Origin: Ornithodoros turicata
Lineage: Eukaryota > Arthropoda > Arachnida > Ixodida > Argasidae
Assembly: GCF_037126465.1 (NCBI RefSeq)
Contig: NC_088204.1
Coordinates: 15,258,804 to 15,322,803 of the forward strand
Length of the DNA: 64,000 nt
Reading direction: 5' to 3'
Numbering within the stretch: position 1 is the first letter of the stretch; the number at the start of each line of letters is the position of its first letter. Positions 46,110-56,713 of the stretch are shown one piece after another. The notes below the pieces were generated by a model that saw only the letters and a program-made list of their open reading frames with translations, did not search any database and was not told where the DNA came from. Position numbers and translations under genes: made by a program.

Positions 46110-46146
46110 CCAGCTCGCTGGAGGAGGAATGACGAGAGATATCCAT
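46110..46146 (-). CDS. candidate first coding exon of PURA (downstream option)
   Basis: On the minus strand an ATG with A at -3 and G at +4 opens MDISRHSSSSEL plus one base and then meets a donor CTGG/GTGAGA. It ends in phase 1, which is exactly what exon 22868-23101 needs (G|GA = Gly), giving [20 protein letters not shown] at the N-terminus. An in-frame upstream ATG at 46164-46162 would add six residues but has weaker context. Upstream on the minus strand (to about 46900) the DNA is CpG-rich and repeat-poor, as expected for a TATA-less housekeeping 5' UTR and promoter. The implied intron is about 23 kb. The short length and lack of a known N-terminus to compare keep this tentative, and the exon could belong to another gene. 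Confidence 0.42.
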
Positions 46147-46149
46147 GAT

Positions 46150-46900
46150 GAATTCGGCCGGCATCAAAACTTTTCCAATGTCTCGCCAAGTCGCACACCA
46201 AGAGAAGCAGCTGTCCTCGCTAGAGCTCCTATCCAGCCTCGCGCCTGTGTCCCCGTCTATGGCCGGCAGCGCGCGCGCGGCTCGATCGATTGAGCCTAAG
46301 ATGATGCCTTCAGCTGTGCTGCACGTACAACCGTCGCTTTGTTTTCCGCACCACTGCCGACACTTCGCATACTTCCCGCCGCGTACAGCTATGCGACTCT
46401 TTGCCTTCCGTGCGTGTTTTCACAGCAAAGCTTCCGCCATCTTGCTGGCTCCCCAGTGCTCGCAGACGACGATCACAAAACCGATGTTCTTTCACCCGGT
46501 TCGTCTCCGTTGATGATCCAAAAAAGAAACCCCCTTCGGTTCCGCACAGCACAGAGGTTCAACCCAAACCTGTCGTCTGCTTTCTTCGCTTCGTCGCCCT
46601 CCACTCAAAAATCAGTCGTCTGCTGCCGCACGCGGGCACGCACTCCCTCCAGTCACGTGCACCCCTTCCGTCTCACTGCCGTCTGCGACCCCGTCTGCAA
46701 ACCCGACGGGAACGACGCGAGCGCTGCGCCGGCGCAGAACGCTGCGGGCACAACCAGCAGACGGCAAGTCGTGCCGAGCCGAGCCGCTAACCGGCCAATC
46801 CACGTCGCCTACTGTTATGCGTCACGCGATGTAGTCGAGCGTGCGGTGTTTATGCAGGCTTCTGCGCTCTGTGTTAAACACAAAGTATATTCTCCTTGAT
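46150..46900 (-). promoter_or_regulatory. CpG-rich promoter/5' UTR candidate
   Basis: The stretch is rich in CpG (for example a GCGCGCGCGC run near 46270 and repeated CGGCTCGGCTCGG on the minus strand), lacks repeats, and lies directly upstream of the phase-compatible candidate first exon at 46110-46146. No TATA box is evident on the minus strand, as expected for a CpG-type promoter. Long plus-strand ORFs here (46339-46899, 46401-46790) are what GC-rich DNA gives by chance. Confidence 0.4.
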
Positions 46901-47704
46901 GAATACGGAAAATTCTTTTCGCCGCCAAAATGGGTTCAGCTGTCACAACGGGTTCAATCGAGTTGCGAGAGGAAAACATTTTTATGAAAGGGAAGTGACG
47001 TTTCAAATTACACGAGCACCTCATTTTATTTAATTTTTTATATGGAAAGAAAACTTGCTCGCTGCAAAATTAAATCGAGGCGGACACACGCAACCGGACC
47101 TAATAAATAGAAGCGAGGGAGAGATGAGAGGTCAGTAACCCTTTCGTTCGCTCGCCGTGGAGCGTCCAACGATTGATCGGCAAAGGCAGCGCTGCAGTAT
47201 CTAACGTCTCCGCGGATAAACTTGTACCGTTGTCCGCGCGTTGAATCGTTACCGATGCCGAGCGAGGGGGACGTTGTGAGAGAGTGAAGTGAGACAATGA
47301 ACGGAGATAATTGAACCTGTGGCAGGTATAAGGAGTGACAAGCTAAGGTCGCGCCTTCAATTCTTTCGGCGCGGTGGTGGCTTCAAGGTCGTCCGGACAC
47401 CACTCCAAACACCGCCATTTACTTTCGCTCGCCCCTAACTGCGGCAGGCGCTCTCTCTCCAGACAGCGACCAGACAGACATTGCGGCCAAGGACTGCCGG
47501 AAATGCGACCGTGACGTCACGCACATTTGCCTCCATGACGGAAGTGAACGCACTCCGTGTAGCCAGGGGGCGTGCCGGAGGAGAACTGTCCGGTAAAAAT
47601 AAGGCGTACAAATCACAGGTTCGGGTTGAACTGCATAAAAAATAAAATAAAAAAAAAAACACTTGCGTTGATGCTATGAGCATCTCGACCTCACAACGGC
47701 TCTG

Positions 47705-47953
47705 CACTCTTAAAAATGAACTTCACCGCATAGCACGCTCCTAGCCAACCATCATCTCGACTGATATCGCTATCTGCCCTGATTTGTTGAAAACGGGAGG
47801 CGTACGCCATTTTTGTGACACTTATGCTGTTCATAATTGTCACAGAAAAGGCGTACGCCCCCCGTTTTCCACAAATCAGGGCAGGTAACGATATCATTCG
47901 AGATAATGGTTGGCTAGGAGCATGCTATGCGGTGAAGTTCATTTTTAAGAGTG
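47705..47953. mobile_element. palindromic MITE, copy 1 (249 bp)
   Basis: The ends are CACTCTTAAAAATGAACTTC and its inverse, flanked by TG on both sides. Almost the entire length is an inverted repeat around a short loop (CACTTATGCTGTTCATAATT). Arms include GGAGGCGTACGCC. Confidence 0.85.
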
Positions 47954-48911
47954 TGCGGTTACATTTCTTTTTGTATATTCTGTTTCTTATCATCTCTTAC
48001 CAAGCACTTACGTATTCTTTTTTTGAACATGTTTCTTTTTTTTTTTTTATCTCAAATAATATTCTAAGTTTGTTTGATTAGAGAATCGAGATCTTTTCCG
48101 GAAATCGCGCAAATGAACAACGGCCCCGAGATGCACGGTGTGCATCAAACCAGGACTCAAGTTATTGCAACCTTCAACTTGTTGGAGAAGATGAAATTGA
48201 AAAGAAATGGCGTGGGGCAATAAATGCGGGTGCGAAATAAAAAGTATTGCGAAATATTCTATCCCCACCTACCGTTGTGAAGCTCGCCGCCTCCCTCTGC
48301 AGGCACTGGTCCAACTTACCTGCAAGGAACAAATAAATTTTGCAATTAGTCAACGACTGGTTCACAGTATCCTACCATGTTTCCCGGATATATAGAGCTA
48401 TGCACGTGCAGAATGATTCGCTGGTCCCTTCTAATCTTATATACAAACGATGAACGAAATACTGTTAACTACACGAAATACGAAACGCTCATACACTGTA
48501 ATACACGGCAATACGAAATACTACGTGTAGCAGGGGTCACGTGCACTCGGCGTTGAGCCGAAACATGGCTAGTTCAAGTGCCAGAAAACCGTTCGTTTCA
48601 ATGCACCGAACTCGGCCACACGCAATCGCGTTACAAGGAGGATTACGCGTAACCTCATCCACTGTGTCAAGTCATCCACCGTGTCGACACATTCAATGGT
48701 GGATGTTACAGCGTGTTGCGTGAAATCGTTCGGCGGGTCAGATGGCTACCGGACGGATCTGTCAGCTGTGTAGATATCATACAGTGATGGATGATGCGCA
48801 ATATCGTAGTCGCCAGTGTTCTTTCATTGTGCCTAATTAATTGATACGATAAGACTAATTAGCTAACTTTTAAAATATTTTCTCCAGGGCCGAGGTGTCA
48901 AATGAAATTTA

Positions 48912-49160
48912 CACTCTCAGAAATGAACTTCACCACATTGCACGCTCCTAGCCAACCATCATCTTGAATGATATCGTTATGTGCCTTGATTTGCTGAAAA
49001 CGGGAGGCGTAAGCCATTTTTGTGACAATTATGAACCGCATAAGTGTCACAGAAAAGGCGTACGCCTACCGTTTTAAACAAATCAGGGCACATAGCGATA
49101 TCATTCGTGATAATGGTTGGCTAAAAGTGTGCTATGCGGTGAAGTTCATTTTTAAGAGTG
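48912..49160. mobile_element. palindromic MITE, copy 2 (249 bp)
   Basis: The ends are CACTCTCAGAAATGAACTTC and GTTCATTTTTAAGAGTG, with TA flanks. It has the same full-length foldback as copy 1. Confidence 0.85.
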
Positions 49161-49183
49161 TAAGGGGTCTAAAAGCCTGCCTA

Positions 49184-49432
49184 CACTCTTAAAAATGAAC
49201 TTCACCGCATAGCACACTCCTAGCCAACCATTATCTCGAATGATATCGTTATCTGCCCTGATTTGTTGAAAACGGGAGGCGTACGCCTTTTCTGTGACAA
49301 TTATGAACAGCATAAGTGCCACAGAAAAGGCGTACGCCTCCCGTTTTCAACAAATCAGGGCAGATAACGATAGCATTCGAGATGATGGTTGGCTAGGAGC
49401 GTGCTTTGCAGTGAAGTTCATTTTTGAGAGTG
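49184..49432. mobile_element. palindromic MITE, copy 3 (249 bp)
   Basis: It starts CACTCTTAAAAATGAACTTC and has TA flanks. It lies only 23 bases from copy 2, in tandem. Confidence 0.85.
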
Positions 49433-49520
49433 TAGGCTCTCTAAAAGAAAGAAAAAAGAACGCGAGTGCGTTTTAGCCTCATATAACCAATTAATCGGGC
49501 AGAATGACAAAAATATTCGC

Positions 49521-49838
49521 GGCTCTAAGGAAAAAAGGTATGATTTTCGACCCATATCGGTATAGCTGCATTGCAACCACATTTCTACTCCAACCAGTTT
49601 TACCTTTTGGGTATAACTGCAGAGTAGAAACAAACTACAGAGTAGAAACTATCGTTCTACCAGCTTGGGTAGGAAATTCTACCATTTTCTCTTAGAGCAA
49701 ACTTGAGAGAGAGGAGCAAGGGAAAGAGACGCCGGCGCTTATGCCCCCGCGGGGAAGAAGTCGCGTGTGGATTGGCTACTGGATTACTGGCCTGCTGCAA
49801 CTTTTGGTAGGATATTCTACCTTTTTTTTTCTTAGAGT
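49521..49838. mobile_element. possible MITE with CTCTAAGnAAAAAAGGTA ends
   Basis: The left side is CTCTAAGGAAAAAAGGTATG and the right side is CTACCTTTTTTTTCTTAGAG. The interior holds AGAGTAGAAAC and TGGTAGAATTTCC-like repeats on both strands. Confidence 0.45.
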
Positions 49839-50379
49839 GTACGGTACACACCATTTTGTGAACGTGACACCACAATGGTGTGTGTTATAGGACAAGATAT
49901 TTACACTGGAAAGGTGTCAGAAAGTTACTTTGTAACCTTCTAAAGGGTGACGATTACAAGTGAAATGTAGCAGAAGAATAAATTGATGGTGAAATGATAT
50001 ATATGGGTTGCTCGATTTGCGTGGGTTGTGTCACAGCCGGTCTGTAAGAGAATGGCATTCTACCGGGAGTGAGAATTATATCGTCGCAAAGCATGCCACG
50101 GATGAATTTCTACCGCATCACACCATCGGCCTCGGAGACATCTTCTCGTACTTGCAACTCAGTAAAAAATTAAACAATGAAACAGTGAACATTATAACGA
50201 TGAACGATCGCTGGTTCGATAAAGCTGAAGTATTCAAGCCAACGCGACCAGACCAATGTAGGCTAGTACAAAAAGTCACATATGTTAGCAGGTAATAGTT
50301 GTCGCATATGTTGTGCCCAAAAGGCACAACATATGCAAAGTTGTACCTGCTACCGGTTGCAAAGTTGTACCTGCTACCT

Positions 50380-50515
50380 CACTCTCAAAACAGAACTTCA
50401 CCGCATAGCACGTTGTCCGTCAACCATTGCCACGAATGATAGGGTTACCGGCTTCTGATTCGGTGAGCGAGGGGGGCGTACGCCTTTTTGTAGCAATTTG
50501 GATATAGGATAATTG
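50380..50515. mobile_element. palindromic MITE, left half only
   Basis: CACTCTCAAAACAGAACTTC, GCATAGCACGTTGTCCGTCA and GGGGGGCGTACGCCTTTTTG form one arm. The expected opposite arm is missing. Instead an unrelated right end, CACCCTTTTTTCCTTAGAGTG (trimmed: CCTTTTTTCCTTAGAGTG), occurs at about 50600-50617. Confidence 0.6.
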
Positions 50516-50688
50516 CTTTTACCGCCCTTTTACACCCTTTATCAGACGCGATGTTGACCTATATATGCGGTAACTATAGAAGTTACCAACTTTTCACACC
50601 CTTTTTTCCTTAGAGTGTAGAGGTGTTTTTGTCACTGGCTCGGAGTGTTGGTTTGAATGAAGACCTGCCGGTAACTCTACTAAGTATA

Positions 50689-50926
50689 CGTTGTTAAAAA
50701 TGAACTTCACCACACAGCACAATCCTAGCCAACCATCATTCCGAATAATATCATTCTGTGTCCTGATTTGTTCAAAACAGGGGGGGAGGAGCCTATCTGT
50801 GACAAGATAATGTGTCCCAGATAGGCGCCTCCTCCCATTTTCAACAAATCAATACACAGAATGATATCGTTCGGAATGATGGTTGGCTATGAGCGTGCTA
50901 TGTGGTGAAGTTCTGTTTTAACAGTG
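50689..50926. mobile_element. palindromic MITE, CACTGTT subfamily copy (238 bp)
   Basis: The right end is GTTCTGTTTTAACAGTG and the left end is slightly decayed (CGTTGTTAAAAATGAAC). The arms carry GGGGAGGAGCCTATCTG and its partner, not GGCGTACGCC. TA flanks. Confidence 0.75.
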
Positions 50927-50930
50927 TATA

Positions 50931-51193
50931 CACTGTTAAAAATGAACTTCACCACATAGTATGCTCCTATATAGCCAACCATCATCTCGAATGATATCGT
51001 TACCTGCCCTGATTTGTTGAAGACGGGATGCGTACGCTTTTTTTGTGACACTTATGCTGTTCATGATTTCACAACAACAAAACAAAAAAGGCGTACGCCT
51101 CCAGTTTTCAACAAATCAGGGCAGATAACGATATCATTCGAGATTATGATTGGCTAGGAGCGTACTATGCGGTGAAGTTCATTTCTAAGAGTG
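50931..51193. mobile_element. palindromic MITE with mixed ends (263 bp)
   Basis: The left end is CACTGTTAAAAATGAACTTC (CACTGTT type) and the right end is GTTCATTTCTAAGAGTG (CACTCTT type). It abuts the preceding copy, with only the two flanking TA dinucleotides between them. The core arms have the GCGTACGC version. Confidence 0.8.
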
Positions 51194-51759
51194 TACCTTG
51201 GTTGGAGATTTTCTTCGCTATTGTTTTTACCCAACCAGACACACTTGTGTCGAAGATGTTCACGTTCAAGTATTTACACGGCTACATGGAATAAGCAAAT
51301 ATTATGAACGGCACTTTCAGAATCAGAGGGCGCATTCGTAGATTGAACACGACAACAGAAACGTTGCGTACATAGTATTCGTTTCGGAAAGGAACCGGAT
51401 CAGTGGTCAGACGTACCTCTATCCCGAATACATTAGGCGGTGTTTTCTCCGCAAGAAAAACACAAAAATCCAAAGGGTACGCTAATGGAATTAGCGCTAC
51501 GTTACAGAACATCGATACTCATGCATGTTAATTGCGCTCCTTCTCAAGAACCACGTTCCAAGCTCGGTCTTATAACATTTCATTTTACGGAATGGCTTTC
51601 CCGCATGGGATACGTGCCTTGCTTGCTTGCATGTACAGATGGGGGTGTCATTAACATGCCGAGAGATGGCGCTCTTCTCTCTCGTTGCGTGAAAACAATG
51701 TTGACTTGATACCAAAGACTAAACTTCAAAATTGCTTCTCCTAATTTTCCCGGAAGGTA

Positions 51760-53456
51760 TAAAGGATCTGACTTTTTCGGGTTAACCCCGATTCTGCCCG
51801 ATTATTCTTTCTCGAATCAGTTTCGGACCAATTCGGGTTAAGCCCGATTTCTTCCCGAATTAGTTCCAATCGCGTATTACGTTGCATCACGTGTTACGTA
51901 CACGGTTTGGTAGTAATCTGTGCACACGTCCCGTGATAAGATGATTTGAGTGCAACAATAAACTATGCGAAGCGCGTATAATGAGACGATATGCGGTTTT
52001 TGTGACAATAATTCACGAGGAATGCATCTTTGACAAAGTACGTGCCCCTTTAAACTACGGGCTGTTTGGTGGGGCGGACAGAAAAAATAACCCGATAACA
52101 CCCATTCGTATCAATAGCACCCCGATTTCACACCGAATTGCAGATTTCAAAATAGCACCCGATTTCTCCCCTCCGAATTCGGGAAATGCATTCAACCAGT
52201 GATGGGCAGTACTTGAAGTACCAAGTACTCAAGTAGTACTTTAAGTACATTTCTGTGTACTTGTACTTTACTTTAAGTACATTTTAAATCGTGTACTTTG
52301 TACTGTACTTGAAGTACTTTTTTTGAGTACTTTCCCATCAAGTACTAAAGTACCCAAATCTGGACTCCAGACAAAAAATCACAAATGACAACACGAAGAC
52401 GAAAACACACAGATAGGGCTATATATCTGAGTTTTCGTCTTCTTGACATCATTTTAGCGCTTCTAGTGAAATGCAGTACCAAGATTCCCAGTATGACATT
52501 TTACCAAAAAGAATTTTTGTGCTTTTAAAGGGCATATTTGTTGAAGCAAATCTATTGTTGCGAGGCTTGAAATGTTGAAAAAGTATCAACTCTGCTATGA
52601 TTGAGTAAAATGCATGGAATGCAAACTGGCAGCACAATGACTTGGCCAATTGTCATTTCAGCTCTCCCAATGCAAGGTTGCATGCTTTTTTTTATATTGT
52701 TTCCTTCACTGGCAATTAATAATCAATTTATATCACCATGTGTGATTGCATTACACGATGAACAATCTGAAAGACATACATGCCTTCATTTTTATATTTT
52801 GCGTTTTTTTAATTGGCCACATGGATTACATTGCTGCATATCACAGTCGTATAAAAATGAAGGCTTACATCGTGTTTGATCCTCTTTAATGTTCTTCATA
52901 TTCTTTTTTAAACATGTTGTATTTCAAAAAGCAGCAAGGAATGCCCAGAAATGTACAATATCTGTTGGCTTGTACTTTTTTCCCCTGAAATTGTCTAGCT
53001 TCCTATACCCGAAGATTAGTACCGGAACACCACACTAGGCGGGTGATCTTGGATCAGTCAGGGTATAATACTATTTTGCATAATCACAGCACTGCTGACT
53101 GATTGTCTCTCTACGTGTAACTGCAAATTATAACATCTGATTAGCACTTAACCTAGGTCTTTATGGTTTCAGAGCATTTGTCAAGGATGCTCACTAAAGT
53201 TTTGCCAAAAGAGCAAGACACAGACACTAAACAGTGATATGGAAAGTGATACAAATTGAATTGGCGATGTACTTGATGAGTACTTGAAGTACTTTGCCTA
53301 GTACTTTGTACTTTACTTGAAGTACATTTGGAATTGGGTACTTTGTACTGTACTTGAAGTACTAATGACACCAGGTACTTGGTACTTTACTTTAAGTATA
53401 ATTTTGAGGTACTTTGCCCATCACTGCATTCAACCCAAAAAGGGGCAGACCCTTTA
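51760..53456. mobile_element. CGGGTTAAACCCGAT hAT-type copy, split by a nested insertion
   Basis: The left part (51760-52196) begins TAAAGGATCTGACTTTTTCG. The right part resumes after 53434 and ends GGGGCAGACCCTTTA. Another element (52197-53426) sits inside it with its own 8-bp duplication, so this copy is older. Confidence 0.7.
52197..53426. mobile_element. 1230-bp hAT-type element nested in an older hAT copy
   Basis: The ends are CAGTGATGGGCAGTACTTGA and, inverted, CAGTGATGGGCAAAGTACCT. The flanks CATTCAAC are identical (52189-52196 and 53427-53434). Both ends are rich in AAGTACTT/AAGTACC repeats. CAGTGATGGGCAA-type termini occur widely on animal hAT elements. No transposase ORF is seen in the 1.2 kb interior, so it is non-autonomous. 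Confidence 0.85.
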
Positions 53457-53473
53457 ACCCGTCGTACAGTCTC

Positions 53474-53770
53474 TCCTTGTTTTTTTTTTTTTGTTTTTTT
53501 TTATTCCGTGTTAGCACCCGCGAAGCAACTGTGGCTATGAGCAGCGAACCGACATGGAGAGACGGAGAAAGGACAAAAGAAAGGAGTGGGAGATAAGAGG
53601 GTTCTATGCTTCCTGGGCCGACTTCAGGGAACTGTGCTGACATCCGCCTGCACAATCTTCCGGAAAAATCAGGGAAAACCTGACGATACAGCCGGTACGT
53701 GGCGGGATTCGAACCCAGCACCTCCCAGTCTACAGCACGATCTTGGCGCTACCACCAACGGGCGTATGCT
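53474..53770 (-). mobile_element. tRNA-derived SINE, copy 1
   Basis: Read on the minus strand, it has a tRNA-like head with B box GGTTCGAATCC, then a body with GGTTTTCCCTGATTTTTCCG, CGGCCCAGGAAGC and GCTCATAGCCACAGTTGCTT, then a poly-A tail (plus-strand T run 53478-53502). Confidence 0.8.
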
Positions 53771-54123
53771 CTTCATGTAATGATCAATAAACACAATCGT
53801 CTTGAGCAAAAAAAAAAAAAAAAGGCATTCCACATAGCGCCGGGGTTGACCTTCGTGTTCCCTTTAAAGAAGATTCCGTCGGAACAAAGGTCACACAGGC
53901 TGCAAACAAGTCGAAATTAATCCAGACAGAGGCTCGAGACAAACTCAACTCCTCTACGCCGTCGTTGAAATTCGAAGCCTTTGAGGATGGTAGATACGTT
54001 GTGAGTCAACGAGTGATTGGAGAGGTGTACATTTTATATTGGCCGATACAAGGACAATCCATTCATGCATCCTTGTTTTTGGCGTATATAGAATATAGCA
54101 AAATGGGAGACGCCAGATATAAT

Positions 54124-54733
54124 CAGTGTTGGAGGTAACTCCTTAAAAGTAGCTGGTTCTAAGTGACCTTCTTTTTTTTTCTTTGTGTGTGTGTGTGTGT
54201 GTGTAACTTCTAACTGAAGTCGTTACTTATGAGCTGCTGAAGCTGCACTAGAAACTCGTTCTTTTTTAGGCAACTCGGTGGTAAGTTTCTTTGTTTCTTT
54301 TGATTTGTTGTTTGTTTGTTTGTCACCATCACTTACCCTTCATTTATTATTGTTGTTGTTGTTGTTCTGGCGCACAACAAACGCGATTTAGGTTTATGGA
54401 CACCTGAAAAATAGAAGGGTGACCTGAACTGAACTGATGAGACCATAATCTGTCTCTCATCATGTAGAAGATTGGTGAAACGAATTGCAACGTCAAGATA
54501 TATGTACTAATTTCACAAAGTTCAAGAAGCATAGATCCCATATTACGCGCAAGCAACGCGCAAGCAAGTAACGCGTTACTTTTACAACATAGAAACTCCA
54601 AGTTCATTTTCATGACTCGTAACTTTCGTTAGTAACAAAAGCAGCGTAAGTTTTCGTAATTTGGAGTAGGAACGTACACTTTTTGTACTTTGTATAGTAA
54701 CGTAAGTTTTGCAGCGTAGCTTCCTCATCTCTG
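54124..54733. mobile_element. hAT-type element rich in GTAAC blocks
   Basis: It starts CAGTGTTGGAGGTAACTCC, and the inverted right end reads CAGAGATGAGGAAGC. The flanks are GATATAAT (54116-54123) and GATATAAC (54734-54741), a 7/8 match. It contains GT and GTT microsatellites and no ORF. Confidence 0.65.
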
Positions 54734-54756
54734 GATATAACAACTGACGAAAGATA

Positions 54757-55005
54757 CACTCTTAAAAATGAACTTCACCGCATAGCACGCTACTAGCCAA
54801 CCATAATGTCGTATGATATCGTTATCTGGCCCAGTTTGTTGAAAACGGGAGGCGTACGCCTTTTTTGTGACACTTATGAACCGCATAAGTGTCACAAAAA
54901 AGGCGAACGCCTCCAGTTTTCAACAAATCAGGGGAGATAACGATATCATTCGACATTATGGTTGGCTAGGAGCGTGCTATGCGGTGAAGTTCATTTTTAA
55001 GAGTG
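54757..55005. mobile_element. palindromic MITE, copy (249 bp)
   Basis: The ends are CACTCTTAAAAATGAACTTC and inverse, with TA flanks. GGAGGCGTACGCCTTTTTTG is present in the left arm with its partner in the right. The copy lies 23 bases after the hAT element ending at 54733. Confidence 0.85.
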
Positions 55006-55164
55006 TAGATACAGATGTGCACCAACAGTGCGGCGATAACAAAAGCTCAAAACACGTGGACATACATATTCGCGGGAAACACACGCCAATCTTGTTTCTG
55101 AAGGACACGTTAGGATGATTAGGAAGCATGCGACCTGGTAGGGAATTGTGTCACTAATACCCTA

Positions 55165-55401
55165 CACTGTTAAAATAGAACTTCACCACATAGCACGCTC
55201 CTAGCCAACCACCATACCGAATGATATCATTCTGCGTCATGATTCGTTCAAATCAGGTGGAGGAGCCTATCTGGGACAAGCATAATGTGTCCAAGATGGG
55301 CGCCTCCTCCCATTTTCAGGAAATAAGGACACAGAATGATATCATTCGGAATGGCGGTTGGCTAGGAGCGTGCTATGTGGTGAAGTTCTGTTTTAACAGT
55401 G
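55165..55401. mobile_element. palindromic MITE, CACTGTT subfamily copy (237 bp)
   Basis: The ends are CACTGTTAAAATAGAACTTC and GAAGTTCTGTTTTAACAGTG, with TA flanks. The arms carry GGAGGAGCCTATCTGGG and its near inverse. Confidence 0.85.
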
Positions 55402-55403
55402 TA

Positions 55404-55680
55404 GCCACACGGCAAACTTAATGCATTAAACGAAATGGCAGTAGCTTTCACCTCCTAACCAACCATCACCTCGAATGACATCGTTCTCTCCCCAGATTTG
55501 TTGAAAACAGGAAGCGTACGCCTTTTCTGTTACAATTACGTCCCGCATAATTGTCACAAAAAGGCGTACGCCTTCTGGTTTCAACAAATCAGGGGAGAGA
55601 ACGATGCCATTCGAAAGGATGGTTGGTTAGGAGGTGAAGTGAATGCCATTCCGTTTAATGCATTAAGTTTGCTGCGTGGC
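55404..55680. mobile_element. palindromic MITE core with foreign termini (277 bp)
   Basis: The core (CCTCCTAACCAACCATC, GGCGTACGCC stem) belongs to the palindromic family. The outer arms are different: GCCACACGGCAAACTTAATG then CATTAAACGAAATGGCA at left, with a matching inverse at right. It begins 2 bases after the preceding copy. Confidence 0.75.
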
Positions 55681-55693
55681 TCGGGTATAAGCA

Positions 55694-55931
55694 CACTCTT
55701 AAAAATGAACTTCACCGCATAGCACGCTCCTAGCCAACCATCATCCCGAATGACAACGTTCTCGCCCCTGATTTGCTGAAAACGGGAGGAGCAGCCTATT
55801 TTATGTCCATTATGCACGGCACAAAATAGGCTCCTCCTCCCGTTTTCACCAAATCAGGGGCGAGAACGTTGTCATTCGGAATGATGGTTGGCTAGGAGCG
55901 TGCTATGCGGTGAAGTTCATTTTTAAGAGTG
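55694..55931. mobile_element. palindromic MITE, copy with GGAGGAGCAGCC arms (238 bp)
   Basis: The ends are CACTCTTAAAAATGAACTTC and inverse. The right flank is TA and the left flank is CA. The inner stem is GGAGGAGCAGCCTATTTTAT paired with AAAATAGGCTCCTCCTCC. Confidence 0.85.
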
Positions 55932-56280
55932 TATAAGCAGTCTCACACCTCCGGTCCGGCGTTGGGCAGACTGGTAACAATTCCCTTCTTGACCTTTCCG
56001 TTCTCTCTTTCTGGTTTTCCTACCTCGTGTATAAATTTGTTGCTGTACAATAAACCTTTCAGCTGTGTTTGAGACCTTGTGTGGCGTACGTCTTTTTTCT
56101 TATGCTTATATAGCCTCGTGGTTTTCAATATATAACAGAACGTGCAACAGAACGTGAGGGTGGTGCACATGACGTCACGCACAGCCACGTGACATGGGAA
56201 AACATGACGATGCGTCACAGGCGTCTCGCTGCGGGCCCAATGAAGGCAACAACGTGTGTTTTTTACGATTTCCTCTCGTA

Positions 56281-56573
56281 ATAAACCTCTACCCGGGAAA
56301 CGTCATCATGACGTTGGTAGATAGACTGATACCGAAACAAGTCGGAAGGGGAGGGCTGGGTTCCACGAATGGACACTTGTTCGCTGCCTCCTATTGAAAG
56401 AAAAGTAGGACAGAAGGTCGCGTCCGTTTCAGGGACCATCGTAATCCCCTCAAGACCGTGGCTTTCGGGCGCGACCTTGTTCGCCTCAAGCTTCGAGCGT
56501 AGTTCAACTCTACCAAATTGGTGGCGCTGTCGAACACTATGGCGTCATTTGTTTACAAACAGGGAGAGGTCTA
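56281..56573 (+). mobile_element. dispersed repeat with AATAAACCTCTACCC end, copy 2
   Basis: It has the same order of blocks as 26366-26633, with about 30 extra bases (GGCTTTCGGGCGCGACCTTG) near 56460. The GAAACCAGAACT MITE found beside copy 1 is absent here. Confidence 0.75.
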
Positions 56574-56713
56574 TAGCCCGCATACCGCAACAACTCACGG
56601 CATGCCCTCCAGCTGTGACTCCGGCGCGGCAATACGATTTCCAATGTCACGTGACCAAACGTGACGTCACGTGAGTAGAAGCCGTCAACATACAAGGGTC
56701 GTTCAAGGTTGAC

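Noticed and set aside
46339..46899. 186- and 129-codon plus-strand ORFs
   Set aside because: Overlapping GC-rich frames in a CpG-rich region, with no domain. More easily explained as a promoter/5' UTR for the minus-strand exon.
47815..55817. Recurring peptide GWLGACYAVKFIFKS in several ORFs
   Set aside because: Each instance is a translation of the same arm of the palindromic MITE, on either strand. The reading frames start and stop at different places, and the conservation is that of the DNA repeat.
47705..55931. CRISPR-like array
   Set aside because: The repeats are about 250 bp, palindromic, irregularly spaced and TA-flanked, in animal DNA. They are MITEs.
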